The position numbers and the translations under genes are program-made. A stretch of DNA of 64,000 bases from Mycetocola tolaasinivorans (GTDB lineage Bacteria; Actinomycetota; Actinomycetes; Actinomycetales; Microbacteriaceae): assembly GCF_003667565.1 (NCBI RefSeq), contig NZ_RCUX01000003.1, forward strand, positions 248,001 through 312,000, given 5' to 3'. Shown here piece by piece: positions 1 to 8,378 of this stretch. Under the pieces are notes generated by a model. It was not told the DNA's origin. It worked only from the letters and a program-made list of their open reading frames with translations, and searched no databases. Each line of letters starts with the position of its first letter. Positions within the stretch are counted from its first letter, which is position 1.

Positions 1-952
1 CGGTCTTGATACCGATGACCAGACGCAGTCCGTTGGTGCGGTCGGTGAGGTCGGTGACGTCCGAAATGCCCGAGAGCTTCTTATTGTTGACGCCGTCCTT
101 GATCTTCTCGATCACGCGCTCGGGGCCCACCAGATAGGGGAGCTCCGTGACGACGATGCCCTTCTTGCGCGGCGTGAGGTTCTCGATACTCACGCGAGCG
201 CGGGTCTTAAAGGCGCCGCGTCCGGTGGCGTAGGCATCCTTGATACCGGCGAGACCCACGATGGTGCCGCCGGTGGGGAGGTCCGGACCGGGCACGTACG
301 CCATCAGGTCCTCGAGGGTGGCCTTTGGGTTTTCCAGCAGGTGACGGGCGGCACCCACCACCTCGATCAGGTTGTGCGGGGCCATGTTGGTAGCCATACC
401 CACGGCGATACCGCTACCGCCATTGACCAGCAGGTTCGGGTACGCGGCGGGCAGGACATCCGGCTGCATGAGCGCGCCATCGTAGTTGGGAATGAAGTCC
501 ACGACGTCTTCGTCGAGGTTCTCGGTCATTGCCAGGGCGGTGGCGTCGAGGCGCGCCTCGGTGTAACGCGGTGCCGCGGGGCCGTCATCCAGGGAGCCGA
601 AGTTCCCGTGGCCGTCGATCAGGGGCAGCCGCATGGTGAACGGCTGCGCCAGGCGCACCAGGGCGTCGTAGATGGGGGCGTCACCGTGCGGGTGCAGCTT
701 TCCCATCACCTCGCCCACCACGCGGGCAGACTTCACGTGGTTGCGATCCGGACGCAGGCCCATATCTGCCATTTGGTACAGGATGCGGCGCTGCACCGGC
801 TTCAGACCGTCCCGTGCGTCCGGCAGGGCGCGCGAGTAGATCACCGAGTAGGCATACTCGAGGAAGGAGCCCTCCATTTCCTCGGTGACGTCAACGTCGA
901 GGATGCGTTCGGCGGGAGCGGGGCTGGCCGCAGAGGTGTCTTTTCGGGTCAT
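1..952 (-). CDS. parC: DNA topoisomerase IV subunit A (5' part, cut by left edge)
   Basis: The reverse strand reads without interruption from an ATG at 952-950 to the window edge, about 317 codons. It is the breakage-reunion subunit of a type IIA topoisomerase, which passes one duplex through another during decatenation. [17 protein letters not shown] near residues 46-61 is typical of actinobacterial ParC-type subunits rather than GyrA. PRYTEARL holds the likely catalytic tyrosine (about Tyr130) that bonds covalently to DNA, and [12 protein letters not shown] near residue 90 is the quinolone-determining helix region. The C-terminal beta-pinwheel lies outside the window. It is divergent from the next gene. 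GyrA is the alternative, but QRRILYQM and the neighbours favour ParC. Confidence 0.9.
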   Translation of the reverse strand, partial: MTRKDTSAASPAPAERILDVDVTEEMEGSFLEYAYSVIYSRALPDARDGLKPVQRRILYQMADMGLRPDRNHVKSARVVGEVMGKLHPHGDAPIYDALVRLAQPFTMRLPLIDGHGNFGSLDDGPAAPRYTEARLDATALAMTENLDEDVVDFIPNYDGALMQPDVLPAAYPNLLVNGGSGIAVGMATNMAPHNLIEVVGAARHLLENPKATLEDLMAYVPGPDLPTGGTIVGLAGIKDAYATGRGAFKTRARVSIENLTPRKKGIVVTELPYLVGPERVIEKIKDGVNNKKLSGISDVTDLTDRTNGLRLVIGIKT

Positions 953-1041
953 TCCTGAGTTTCGGATGGCCGCGCGGAAGGGTGGCGCGAGGGCGGACGG
1001 GGTATCGGGTGAATCGTACCGGATATGGCAGACTTATCCCG

Positions 1042-2214
1042 ATGGTCTCAATGTTACCGACACGCACCGACGATTCCCGCAGCCAAGCCGATATCCTGCC
1101 GAATCTGCTCGCTTCTCTGCGCCCAGAAACGGCCCTGCAGACCCCCCGGACACTCCCGGGAATCCCCCTGCGCCCGGTGGAGTCCACGATCCTGATTGTG
1201 GTCGACGGCCTCGGCGCCCAGCAGCTGCGTGCGGCCAAGCCCTACGCCCGTTTTCTCACGGCGATGAAGTTCCCGACGCTGCAGTCGGTGTTTCCGAGCA
1301 CCACGGCCGCGGGGCTCACCGCGATCACCACCGGCGCCTGGCCCGGTCAGCACGGTCTCGTGGGCTACGAGATGCGCGATATTGAGCGGGGCCGCATCGT
1401 CAACGGGCTCACCGGGTGGGACGATCACATGCAACCCGAGATCTGGCAGCGGGTCGAGCCGCTGTTTGAACGTGCGCGCCGCGAGGGTCTGCACCCCGCG
1501 GCCGTGGGGACCGGCCGCTATGCCGAGAGCGGCATGACCCGGGCCATCCTTCGCGGCGCCACATACGTGCCCGCCGATCGGATTGCCGAACGCTTCGACC
1601 GGGCCGCGAGCCTGGCCGCGACCCCCGGGGCTCTCGTGTACCTGTACGTCCCCGAGCTGGATCAGATCGCGCACCGCTACGGTGTGGCCCACGATCGCTG
1701 GCTCGCCGCCCTCGAGGATCTCGATACCGAGGTGCGAAAGCTGCATGGCCGCGTGGGCCCGAAGGTCGGCATCGCGCTGACCGCGGATCACGGGATCGTG
1801 GACGTTCCCGAGCACGCCCACATCCTGTTCGATCGCGACCCGGAGCTCATCGCGGGCATTGGGCTGATCGGCGGGGAACCGCGCATGCGACACCTGTACT
1901 TCACCGAGGATGCCGGCGCCGAGCGCCGGGCCGCGACCGTCGCCCGCTGGCGCGAAACCGAGGGGGAGCGCTCCTGGGTACTCACCCGCGACGAGGCCAT
2001 CGAGGCCGGCCTGTTTGGCCCGGTTGATCCGGAGGTGGAACCGCGGATCGGTGACGTTCTGGTGGCCGCACGCAAGCGCATTGCCTACTACGACTCGCGC
2101 CCCTCGGATCAGAGTTCTCGCGGCATGGTGGGCCAGCACGGCTCGCTCACCGAGGACGAGGTGCTGGTGCCCTGGATCACCCTCGGTGCCTGGGCACCAC
2201 CCGGTCGCGGCTAG
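1042..2214 (+). CDS. alkaline-phosphatase-fold (nucleotide pyrophosphatase-like) hydrolase
   Basis: A protein of about 390 residues of the alkaline phosphatase/phosphodiesterase superfamily, a metal-dependent phosphoester hydrolase. VVDGLG near the N-terminus supplies a metal ligand Asp. SVFPSTTAAGLTAITTG contains the expected Ser/Thr nucleophile region. ELDQIAHRYG and TADHGIVDVPEHAHI supply further Asp/His metal ligands, and a late QHGSLTEDE segment supplies the last His. No signal peptide is seen, so it is probably cytosolic. ATGs at 1042 and 1051 are both possible starts and neither has a strong ribosome site; the frame is also open up to 982. It sits next to parC as in related actinobacteria. 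The substrate is unknown. Confidence 0.8.
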   Translation: MVSMLPTRTDDSRSQADILPNLLASLRPETALQTPRTLPGIPLRPVESTILIVVDGLGAQQLRAAKPYARFLTAMKFPTLQSVFPSTTAAGLTAITTGAWPGQHGLVGYEMRDIERGRIVNGLTGWDDHMQPEIWQRVEPLFERARREGLHPAAVGTGRYAESGMTRAILRGATYVPADRIAERFDRAASLAATPGALVYLYVPELDQIAHRYGVAHDRWLAALEDLDTEVRKLHGRVGPKVGIALTADHGIVDVPEHAHILFDRDPELIAGIGLIGGEPRMRHLYFTEDAGAERRAATVARWRETEGERSWVLTRDEAIEAGLFGPVDPEVEPRIGDVLVAARKRIAYYDSRPSDQSSRGMVGQHGSLTEDEVLVPWITLGAWAPPGRG

Positions 2215-2322
2215 CCCTCACCCGCGCACCACCGCACCGCTGACCGCATCTGGTTCAGCGGTGTTCGCCACGCCGTAAAACCCCCGCAATTTCGCGGCAC
2301 ACTGACGTTCTCCGCGAAAAAC

Positions 2323-2379
2323 TTGACGCGCATGGGAGCGTTCCCATAGTGTGGCGAGCATTGATTGGGAGCGCTCCCA
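2323..2379 (+). promoter_or_regulatory. promoter with two LacI-family operators for the glucoside operon
   Basis: A -35 box TTGACG (2323-2328) and a -10-like CATAGT (2345-2350) are 16 bases apart. The spacer holds TGGGAGCGTTCCCA (2333-2346), and a perfect 14-base palindrome TGGGAGCGCTCCCA lies at 2366-2379. Such GGGAGCGCTCCC palindromes are typical LacI/CcpA-family operators in actinobacteria. The two centres are 33 bases apart, about three helical turns, so a repressor could bind both on one face. The natural candidate repressor is the LacI protein encoded at the end of the same operon (7269-8282). Confidence 0.8.
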
Positions 2380-2433
2380 CGCGCACCAATCCGAGCGGAA
2401 CCTCGCTCACCCCACCAACACAAAGGAGTGATT

Positions 2434-3708
2434 GTGAACATCAGTGCTTTCCGAAAGGGCGCGAGTGCGGTAGCCCTCGCCTCGGCAGCGGCGCTCGTCC
2501 TGGCGGGCTGCTCAGGCTCGGACAACAACGCGGGCGGCGGTGACGGAGAGGTGACCCTGACCGTTGCCACCTTCAATGATTTCGGCTACACCGAGGCGCT
2601 GCTGAAGGAGTACAGCGCCGCGCACCCGAACGTCAAGGTTGTGCACAACCGCGCGGCAACCAGCAATGACGCGCGTGCCAACTACTTCCAAAAGCTCGGC
2701 AAGTCCGGCCTCGCGGACATCGAGGCGATCGAGGTCGACTGGCTGCCCGAGGTGATGAAGTACTCGGACATGCTGGCCCCGGTACCGGAGAAGCTGCACG
2801 ACCGCTGGCTCGGGTGGAAGGTCGACGCCGCAACCGATGCAAACAAGAACCTCATCGGCTACGGCACCGACATCGGCCCCGAGGCCATCTGCTACCGCAG
2901 CGATCTGTTCGCCGCCGCCGGCCTGCCCACCGACCGGGCCGAGGTTACCGCGCTGCTCACCGGCGGCTGGGACAAGTACTTCGAAATCGGCAACGAGTAC
3001 AGCACCAGGACCGGTAAGGCATTCTTCGACTCCGCGGGCGGCACCTACCAGGGCATGATCAACCAGGTCGAGGCGGCCTATGAGAACCCGAAGAACGGCG
3101 ACGTGATCGCCACCGATAACGCCGACGTCAAGAAGATCTACGACGAGGTCCTGGCCGCGAGCAAGACACAGTCGGCCAAGCTCGGCCAGTGGTCGGACGA
3201 CTGGAACGCCGGACTCGCAGACGGTGCCTTCGCGACCATGCTCTGCCCGGGATGGATGCTCGGAGTAATCGAGGGTAACGCGAAGAACGTCACCGGCTGG
3301 GACATCGCAAACGTGTTCCCCGGTGGCGGCGGAAACTGGGGTGGCTCGTACCTGACCGTCCCCGCCAAGGGCAAGAACGTCGCCGCCGCTCAGGAACTCG
3401 CCGATTGGCTGACCGCTCCGGAGCAGCAGATCAAGGCCTTCGGCAACTCGGGGAACTTCCCGAGCCAGAACGAGGCGCTGACCGATGCGACCCTCCTGGA
3501 GGCCACCAACGCGTACTTCAACAACGCCCCGATCGGGTCGATCTTCTCCGAGCGTGCCAAGGCGGTCTCGGTCTCCCCGTTCAAGGGCGAGAAGTACTTC
3601 CAGATCAATGACGCCATGCAGAAGGCACTGACCCGGGTCGAGGAGGGCACGCAGGACGCCGACACCTCCTGGAAGCAGTGGGTCTCCGAGGTCAAGGCCC
3701 TCAAGTAG
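2434..3708 (+). CDS. carbohydrate ABC transporter substrate-binding lipoprotein
   Basis: A 424-residue extracellular solute-binding protein of family 1 (MalE-like). The start is GTG 2434, preceded by AAAGGAG at 2422-2428; upstream in-frame codons do not resemble a signal peptide. The N-terminus has basic residues, an Ala/Leu-rich core and the lipobox LAGC, giving acylation at Cys26 and anchoring on the outer membrane face. The rest reads as a two-lobe sugar-binding protein (LTVATFNDFGYTEALLKEY at the start, GGGNWGGSYLTVP in the middle, EQQIKAF late). It is first gene of an operon with two permeases, a beta-glucosidase and a LacI repressor, so a cellobiose-like beta-glucoside is the likely ligand (inference). 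No ATPase gene is present; a shared MsiK-like ATPase elsewhere would be needed. Confidence 0.9.
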   Translation: MNISAFRKGASAVALASAAALVLAGCSGSDNNAGGGDGEVTLTVATFNDFGYTEALLKEYSAAHPNVKVVHNRAATSNDARANYFQKLGKSGLADIEAIEVDWLPEVMKYSDMLAPVPEKLHDRWLGWKVDAATDANKNLIGYGTDIGPEAICYRSDLFAAAGLPTDRAEVTALLTGGWDKYFEIGNEYSTRTGKAFFDSAGGTYQGMINQVEAAYENPKNGDVIATDNADVKKIYDEVLAASKTQSAKLGQWSDDWNAGLADGAFATMLCPGWMLGVIEGNAKNVTGWDIANVFPGGGGNWGGSYLTVPAKGKNVAAAQELADWLTAPEQQIKAFGNSGNFPSQNEALTDATLLEATNAYFNNAPIGSIFSERAKAVSVSPFKGEKYFQINDAMQKALTRVEEGTQDADTSWKQWVSEVKALK

Positions 3709-3791
3709 CGCGGATGCGGGGTGGGGTGCGTGTAGCCACGCACCCCACCCCGCAGCGTTCGCGTCTACCCATCCCCAGGCCTAGGAGCATC

Positions 3792-4862
3792 GTGTCCTCT
3801 ACTACTACCGCGCCACACGGCGCCCAATCCCGCCGCCGCGGCACCCGTCGCGTCGGTTTTGGCGGGGCATTCTCGCGCTGGGATCTCAAGCTTTCCCCCT
3901 ATCTCTACATCTCGCCGTTTTTCATCCTGTTTGCCGTTGTCGGCCTCTTCCCGATCGCGTTCACCGGGGTCATCTCCTTCATGGAGTGGGATCTCGTGCG
4001 TAACTCCGGCGAGTTCATCGGGTTCGAACAGTACGCCTACGTGCTCAGCCAGCCGAAGTTCTGGATCGCGCTGCGCAACACCTTCAGCATCTTCCTGCTC
4101 TCGAGCGTGCCGCAGCTCATCGTTGCGGTATTCATCGCGTCGCTCCTGGACAAAAACATTCGCGCCAAGACCTTCTGGCGGATGGGCGTCCTGGTGCCCT
4201 ACGTGATGGCTCCGGTGGCCGTCGCCCTGATCTTCAGCAACATGTTTGGTGACCGCTACGGCATCATCAACACCCTGATTCAGACCATCGGCCTCGAGCC
4301 GATTCCCTGGCACTCAAACGCCTTCTTCAGCCACATTGCGATCGCCACGATGGTGAACTTCCGCTGGACCGGATACAACATTCTGATCCTGCTCGCCGCC
4401 ATGCAGGCCGTGTCTCGCGACTACTACGAAGCAGCCACCGTGGACGGTGCCGGCCCGATCCGGCAGTTCTTCTCGATCACGCTGCCGAGCCTCAAGCCGA
4501 CGCTGATCTTCGTGATCATCACGTCCACCATCGGTGGCCTACAGATCTTTGATGAGCCACGCATGTACGACCAGTTCGGCACCGGCGGTGCCAATAATCA
4601 GTGGCTCACGATTTCGCTCTACCTCTACAACATCGGGTGGGGGGAGTGGAACTTCGGCCGCGCCGCCGCGCTCGCGTGGATCCTGTTCATCATCATTTTG
4701 CTCATCGGTGTCATCAACCTGTTTGTGACCCGCAGCCTGGTGCGAGACGAGGGTGGACACCGCCCGCCCACTCGCCGCGAACGCCGCATCATCGCGCGTG
4801 ATCTCGCCGCCTCGACCGCCCCTCGGGCGTCTCAGCCCACCGATTCGGAGGTCAAGCGATGA
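3792..4862 (+). CDS. carbohydrate ABC transporter permease (MalF-like)
   Basis: A 356-residue inner-membrane permease of the sugar ABC importer. GTG 3792 is chosen as start because AGGAG lies at 3783-3787 and the frame upstream is charged and unlike a permease. About six membrane segments follow a basic N-terminus (first hydrophobic run LYISPFFILFAVVGLFPIAF). The EAA loop that docks on the ATPase is visible as EAATVDGAGPIRQFF, followed by TLPSLKPT. The stop codon overlaps the next start in ATGA, so the two permeases are translationally coupled and probably form a heterodimer. Confidence 0.92.
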   Translation: MSSTTTAPHGAQSRRRGTRRVGFGGAFSRWDLKLSPYLYISPFFILFAVVGLFPIAFTGVISFMEWDLVRNSGEFIGFEQYAYVLSQPKFWIALRNTFSIFLLSSVPQLIVAVFIASLLDKNIRAKTFWRMGVLVPYVMAPVAVALIFSNMFGDRYGIINTLIQTIGLEPIPWHSNAFFSHIAIATMVNFRWTGYNILILLAAMQAVSRDYYEAATVDGAGPIRQFFSITLPSLKPTLIFVIITSTIGGLQIFDEPRMYDQFGTGGANNQWLTISLYLYNIGWGEWNFGRAAALAWILFIIILLIGVINLFVTRSLVRDEGGHRPPTRRERRIIARDLAASTAPRASQPTDSEVKR

Positions 4863-5749
4863 CCGCATCACCCGTAGTGTCCGCCGGTTCCGGCACCCCC
4901 GTACGCTCGCCCCGTCGACGACGGGCGGTGCGCGGATCCCGCCCGGGCTGGATCGTGTACGGCGTACTCGGCGCCATGATCGCCGGCAGCCTCTTCCCGT
5001 TCTGGTGGTCGTTCCTGATCGGCTCCGGGGACGCGCAGAGCGTTCGTAACCCCTCCTGGATCCCCGGCGGCAACTTCATCGACAACGCACTCACCGTGAT
5101 CAACGATCCCGCGGTGAACTTCTGGAAGGCGCTGTGGAACTCGTTCTACAGCTCGGCGCTGATCGCACTCTCGGTCGTGTTCTTCTCCACCCTGGCCGGC
5201 TGGGCCTTCGCGAAGCTCCGCTTCCGCGGGGGCAACATTCTGCTGATCTTCGTGATCGGCACCATGGCGGTACCCACCCAGCTCGGCGTCGTGCCGCTGT
5301 ACATCCTGTTCAGCGACCTGGGCTGGACGGGATCGATCGGGGCGATCATCGTTCCCGCGCTCACCAGCGCGTTCGGGGTGTTCTGGATGACCCAGTATCT
5401 TCGTCAGGCCGTGCCCGACGAGCTCCTCGAAGCCGCGCGGGTGGATGGCGCGAGCTCGTTCCGAACGTTCCTCACCGTGGGCCTGCCGGCCGCTCGCCCA
5501 GCTGCGGCAATGCTGGCGCTGTTCACATTCATCTCCGCCTGGAACAACTTCTTCTGGCCGTTCATCGTGCTGGACCGTCAAAACCCGACCCTTCCGGTAG
5601 CCCTGTCGCTGCTACAGTCGAATCACTTTGTGGACTATTCGATCGTGCTCGCCGGCGTGCTGCTCTCGACCATTCCGCTGCTGATCCTGTTTGTCTTTAC
5701 GGGCAAGCAGCTGGTGAGTGGCATCATGGCCGGCGCGGTCAAGGGTTAG
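4859..5749 (+). CDS. carbohydrate ABC transporter permease (MalG-like)
   Basis: A 296-residue partner permease. The EAA loop reads EAARVDGASSFRTFL followed by GLPAARPA, the usual MalG-type coupling-helix signature. There are about six hydrophobic segments, including LLIFVIGTMAVPTQLGVVPL and IPLLILFVFTGKQLVSGIM. An Arg-rich cytoplasmic N-terminus precedes the first segment. It starts inside the stop codon of the MalF-like gene and ends 24 bases before the GH1 glucosidase, placing it in the same transcription unit under the LacI operators. Confidence 0.92.
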   Translation: MTASPVVSAGSGTPVRSPRRRRAVRGSRPGWIVYGVLGAMIAGSLFPFWWSFLIGSGDAQSVRNPSWIPGGNFIDNALTVINDPAVNFWKALWNSFYSSALIALSVVFFSTLAGWAFAKLRFRGGNILLIFVIGTMAVPTQLGVVPLYILFSDLGWTGSIGAIIVPALTSAFGVFWMTQYLRQAVPDELLEAARVDGASSFRTFLTVGLPAARPAAAMLALFTFISAWNNFFWPFIVLDRQNPTLPVALSLLQSNHFVDYSIVLAGVLLSTIPLLILFVFTGKQLVSGIMAGAVKG

Positions 5750-5773
5750 TCCCTTCTCGAGAAAGAAAACACC

Positions 5774-7255
5774 ATGTCAACTCCACGTTCATTCCCCGAA
5801 AACTTCGTGTTTGGGGCGGCCACTGCCGCCTTCCAGATCGAGGGTGCGGCCTTCGAGGACGGGCGCACCGCATCCATCTGGGACGCCTTTGCTCGGGTTC
5901 CCGGGGCGGTCATCAATGCCGATAACGGCGATGTGGCCTGCGATCACTATCACCGGTATCGCGAGGACGTGGCGTTGATGCGGGAGCTTGGCCTCGAGTC
6001 GTACCGGTTCTCGACCTCGTGGTCGCGGGTGCGCCCCGACGCGGGTTCTGTGAACCCCGCGGGGCTCGATTTCTACAGCAGGCTGACCGATGAGCTGCTG
6101 GAGGCGAACATTCTGCCCTGGCTGACCCTGTATCACTGGGATATGCCGCAGGCGCTGCAGGAACGGGGAGGGTGGACCTCGCGCGAGTCGGTGGATCGCT
6201 TCACCGAGTACGCCCTCTCCGTTCACGATGTCCTGGGTGACCGGGTTAACGTGTGGGCGACCCTGAATGAACCCTGGTGCTCATCCTTCCTCAGCCACAT
6301 TGCGGGAGCGCACGCGCCCGGACATCAGGACGTGGGCGAGGGCCTTCTGGCCGCGCACCACCTCCTGCTGGCACACGGCCAGGTGGTGCGCGAGCTGCGC
6401 GCCCGGGACGAATCCCTGAACCTCGGTATTACGCTCAATCTGACCGTGGCCGACCCGGTGGATTCCTCCTCAGTGGCCGACCGGAATGCCGCACGTAAGC
6501 TGGATGGACAGTTCAACCGCTGGTTCCTGGATCCGCTGTTCCGCGGGGCCTATCCGGCCGACATTATCGAGGACATCCGCGCCGAGGAGCCGACGGCCTT
6601 TGCCCGCCTCGAGGCGGCGATCCACGACGGAGACCTCGAGACGATCGCCGCCCCGATCGACACCCTCGGTGTGAACTACTACCAGGGTGAGTACGTGGCG
6701 GGCACCGCTCCGGCGGTGCCGCCGATCGAGCTGGAGGCCCCCACCGAGCGTGCCATCCGCGCCCCCTGGCCGGCACCGGCCGACATCCACCCGTATGAGC
6801 GCGGTCTGGCACGAACCGGGCAGGGGTGGGAGGTGCAGCCCGAGGGACTGACCCGCGTGCTGAACCGTGTCTGGGCCGATTACGCACGTGAGGCGGGAAC
6901 CGCGCTCTTCGTTACCGAAAACGGTGCCGCCTACGACGATGAGGTTTCGGTCGAAGACGGCGTAACCCGCGTGCACGACGTGGAGCGCAGCGCGTTTCTG
7001 CGCTCGCACCTGGGCGCCGTGCTCGACGCCGCCGACGCGGGAGTGGATGTGCGGGGATACTTCTACTGGTCGCTGATGGACAACTACGAGTGGGCGTGGG
7101 GATACCACAAGCGCTTCGGAATCGTGCGGGTCGACTACGACACTCAGGAACGCGTGTTGAAGGACAGCGCATTGGAGTATCGTCGTATCATTCGCAACCG
7201 CACCCTGGCGGTTCCGAGGTACACCGGCGTCCCGCTGTACCTTCCCACGCACTGA
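5774..7255 (+). CDS. GH1 family beta-glucosidase
   Basis: A 493-residue glycoside hydrolase family 1 enzyme that cleaves beta-glucosides with retention of configuration. The (beta/alpha)8 barrel begins with FVFGAATAAFQIEGA. The acid/base Glu is Glu166 in TLNEPW and the nucleophile is Glu382 in VTENGA; YFYWSLMDNYEW near the C-terminus is also conserved. There is no signal peptide, so it acts on imported oligosaccharides in the cytosol. AGAAAG-like bases before ATG 5774 serve as a weak ribosome site. Together with the ABC importer it implies uptake and hydrolysis of cellobiose or an aryl-beta-glucoside; the exact sugar cannot be read from sequence. Confidence 0.95.
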   Translation: MSTPRSFPENFVFGAATAAFQIEGAAFEDGRTASIWDAFARVPGAVINADNGDVACDHYHRYREDVALMRELGLESYRFSTSWSRVRPDAGSVNPAGLDFYSRLTDELLEANILPWLTLYHWDMPQALQERGGWTSRESVDRFTEYALSVHDVLGDRVNVWATLNEPWCSSFLSHIAGAHAPGHQDVGEGLLAAHHLLLAHGQVVRELRARDESLNLGITLNLTVADPVDSSSVADRNAARKLDGQFNRWFLDPLFRGAYPADIIEDIRAEEPTAFARLEAAIHDGDLETIAAPIDTLGVNYYQGEYVAGTAPAVPPIELEAPTERAIRAPWPAPADIHPYERGLARTGQGWEVQPEGLTRVLNRVWADYAREAGTALFVTENGAAYDDEVSVEDGVTRVHDVERSAFLRSHLGAVLDAADAGVDVRGYFYWSLMDNYEWAWGYHKRFGIVRVDYDTQERVLKDSALEYRRIIRNRTLAVPRYTGVPLYLPTH

Positions 7256-7268
7256 TCTAGGAGGCACC

Positions 7269-8282
7269 GTGGTGGGCCCCGCACAATCACCGGTCACGCT
7301 CGAAGCGGTTGCCGCCCTCTCCGGAGTCTCGCGCTCCACCGTCTCCCGGGTGATCAACGGGTCCACCGCGGTCAGTCCGGCCACCCTGGAGGCGGTGGAG
7401 AGTGCCATCGCGCAGCTCTCCTATGTGCCCAATCAGGCGGCACGCAGCCTCGTACGCCGGCAAACCCGGGCCATCGCGCTGGTGGTTCCCGAGGACACCA
7501 GCCGCTTCTTCGGGGATCCCTTCTTCGCCACGGTGGTCTCCGGCGTGCACCACAAACTCACCGAGGCCGGCTATGTGCTCAACATCTTCATCGCCTCGGA
7601 CACCGCCGGCGATCGCACCACCGCCTATCTGCGTGGCGGAAACGTCGATGGCGCAATCATCATTTCTCACCACTCGGGCGATGAGTTCGTGAATCGCATC
7701 GCCGATTCGCTTCCCGTGGTTTTCGGCGGGCGCCCCAATCGCACCCACGACACCAGCGAAGATTACTTTGTCGACATCGACAACACCGAGGGCGGCCGGA
7801 TGGCCACCCGCTACCTGATCGGGCGCGGGGCCACACGCATCGCCGCAATCTCGGGGCCGCAGGACATGCCCGCGGGGCGAGATCGTCTCACCGGCTACCG
7901 TCAGGAGCTCACCGCCGCGGGGCTGCCGGAGAGCCTGGTTGAGGAGGGTGACTTCTCGGAGCGCGGCGGCGAACTCGCGATGGAGCGTCTCCTGGCGCGT
8001 GGAGAGTTTGACGCCCTCTTTGTCGCGAGCGATCTCATGGCACGCGGTGCCCTGAGGGCGCTCAGCCGAGCGGGAATCCGGGTGCCCGAGGACGTCCCAC
8101 TGGTGGGCTTCGATGACTCCTCAGTGGCCACCCAGGTGAGCCCCACCCTCACGACGGTGCGTCAGCCCTCGGCGCTGCAGGGCGAGATGATTGCGCAGCG
8201 TCTCCTCGAGATTCTGGCCGGGGAGTCACCCGAGAAGGGCACGGTCGTTCCGGCCGAGCTGGTCATCCGGGAATCGGCCTAG
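7269..8282 (+). CDS. LacI family transcriptional repressor of the glucoside operon
   Basis: A 337-residue LacI/GalR regulator. The helix-turn-helix [20 protein letters not shown] and hinge [11 protein letters not shown] fill residues 10-60, followed by a periplasmic-binding-protein-like effector domain ending in [23 protein letters not shown] 7269 is preceded by TAGGAGG eight to eleven bases upstream. It is the last gene of the operon, 13 bases after the glucosidase, and probably binds the two GGGAGCG palindromes at 2333-2379, being relieved by the imported sugar (inference). Confidence 0.93.
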   Translation: MVGPAQSPVTLEAVAALSGVSRSTVSRVINGSTAVSPATLEAVESAIAQLSYVPNQAARSLVRRQTRAIALVVPEDTSRFFGDPFFATVVSGVHHKLTEAGYVLNIFIASDTAGDRTTAYLRGGNVDGAIIISHHSGDEFVNRIADSLPVVFGGRPNRTHDTSEDYFVDIDNTEGGRMATRYLIGRGATRIAAISGPQDMPAGRDRLTGYRQELTAAGLPESLVEEGDFSERGGELAMERLLARGEFDALFVASDLMARGALRALSRAGIRVPEDVPLVGFDDSSVATQVSPTLTTVRQPSALQGEMIAQRLLEILAGESPEKGTVVPAELVIRESA

Positions 8283-8294
8283 TACACGCGCCAG

Positions 8295-8331
8295 CACAGC
8301 CGGGGTGGAATCTGATTCCACCCCGGCTGTG
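8295..8331. terminator. strong hairpin between convergent genes
   Basis: A perfect 18-base inverted repeat with arms at 8295-8312 and 8314-8331 (arm CACAGCCGGGGTGGAATC) lies just after the LacI stop and before the 3' end of the reverse-strand surface protein. There is no long T run. It probably ends transcription from both sides. Confidence 0.75.
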
Positions 8332-8378
8332 GTGTTACCGCGGCTGGACTGATGCCGCGAATGTGTAGCTACACGGCG

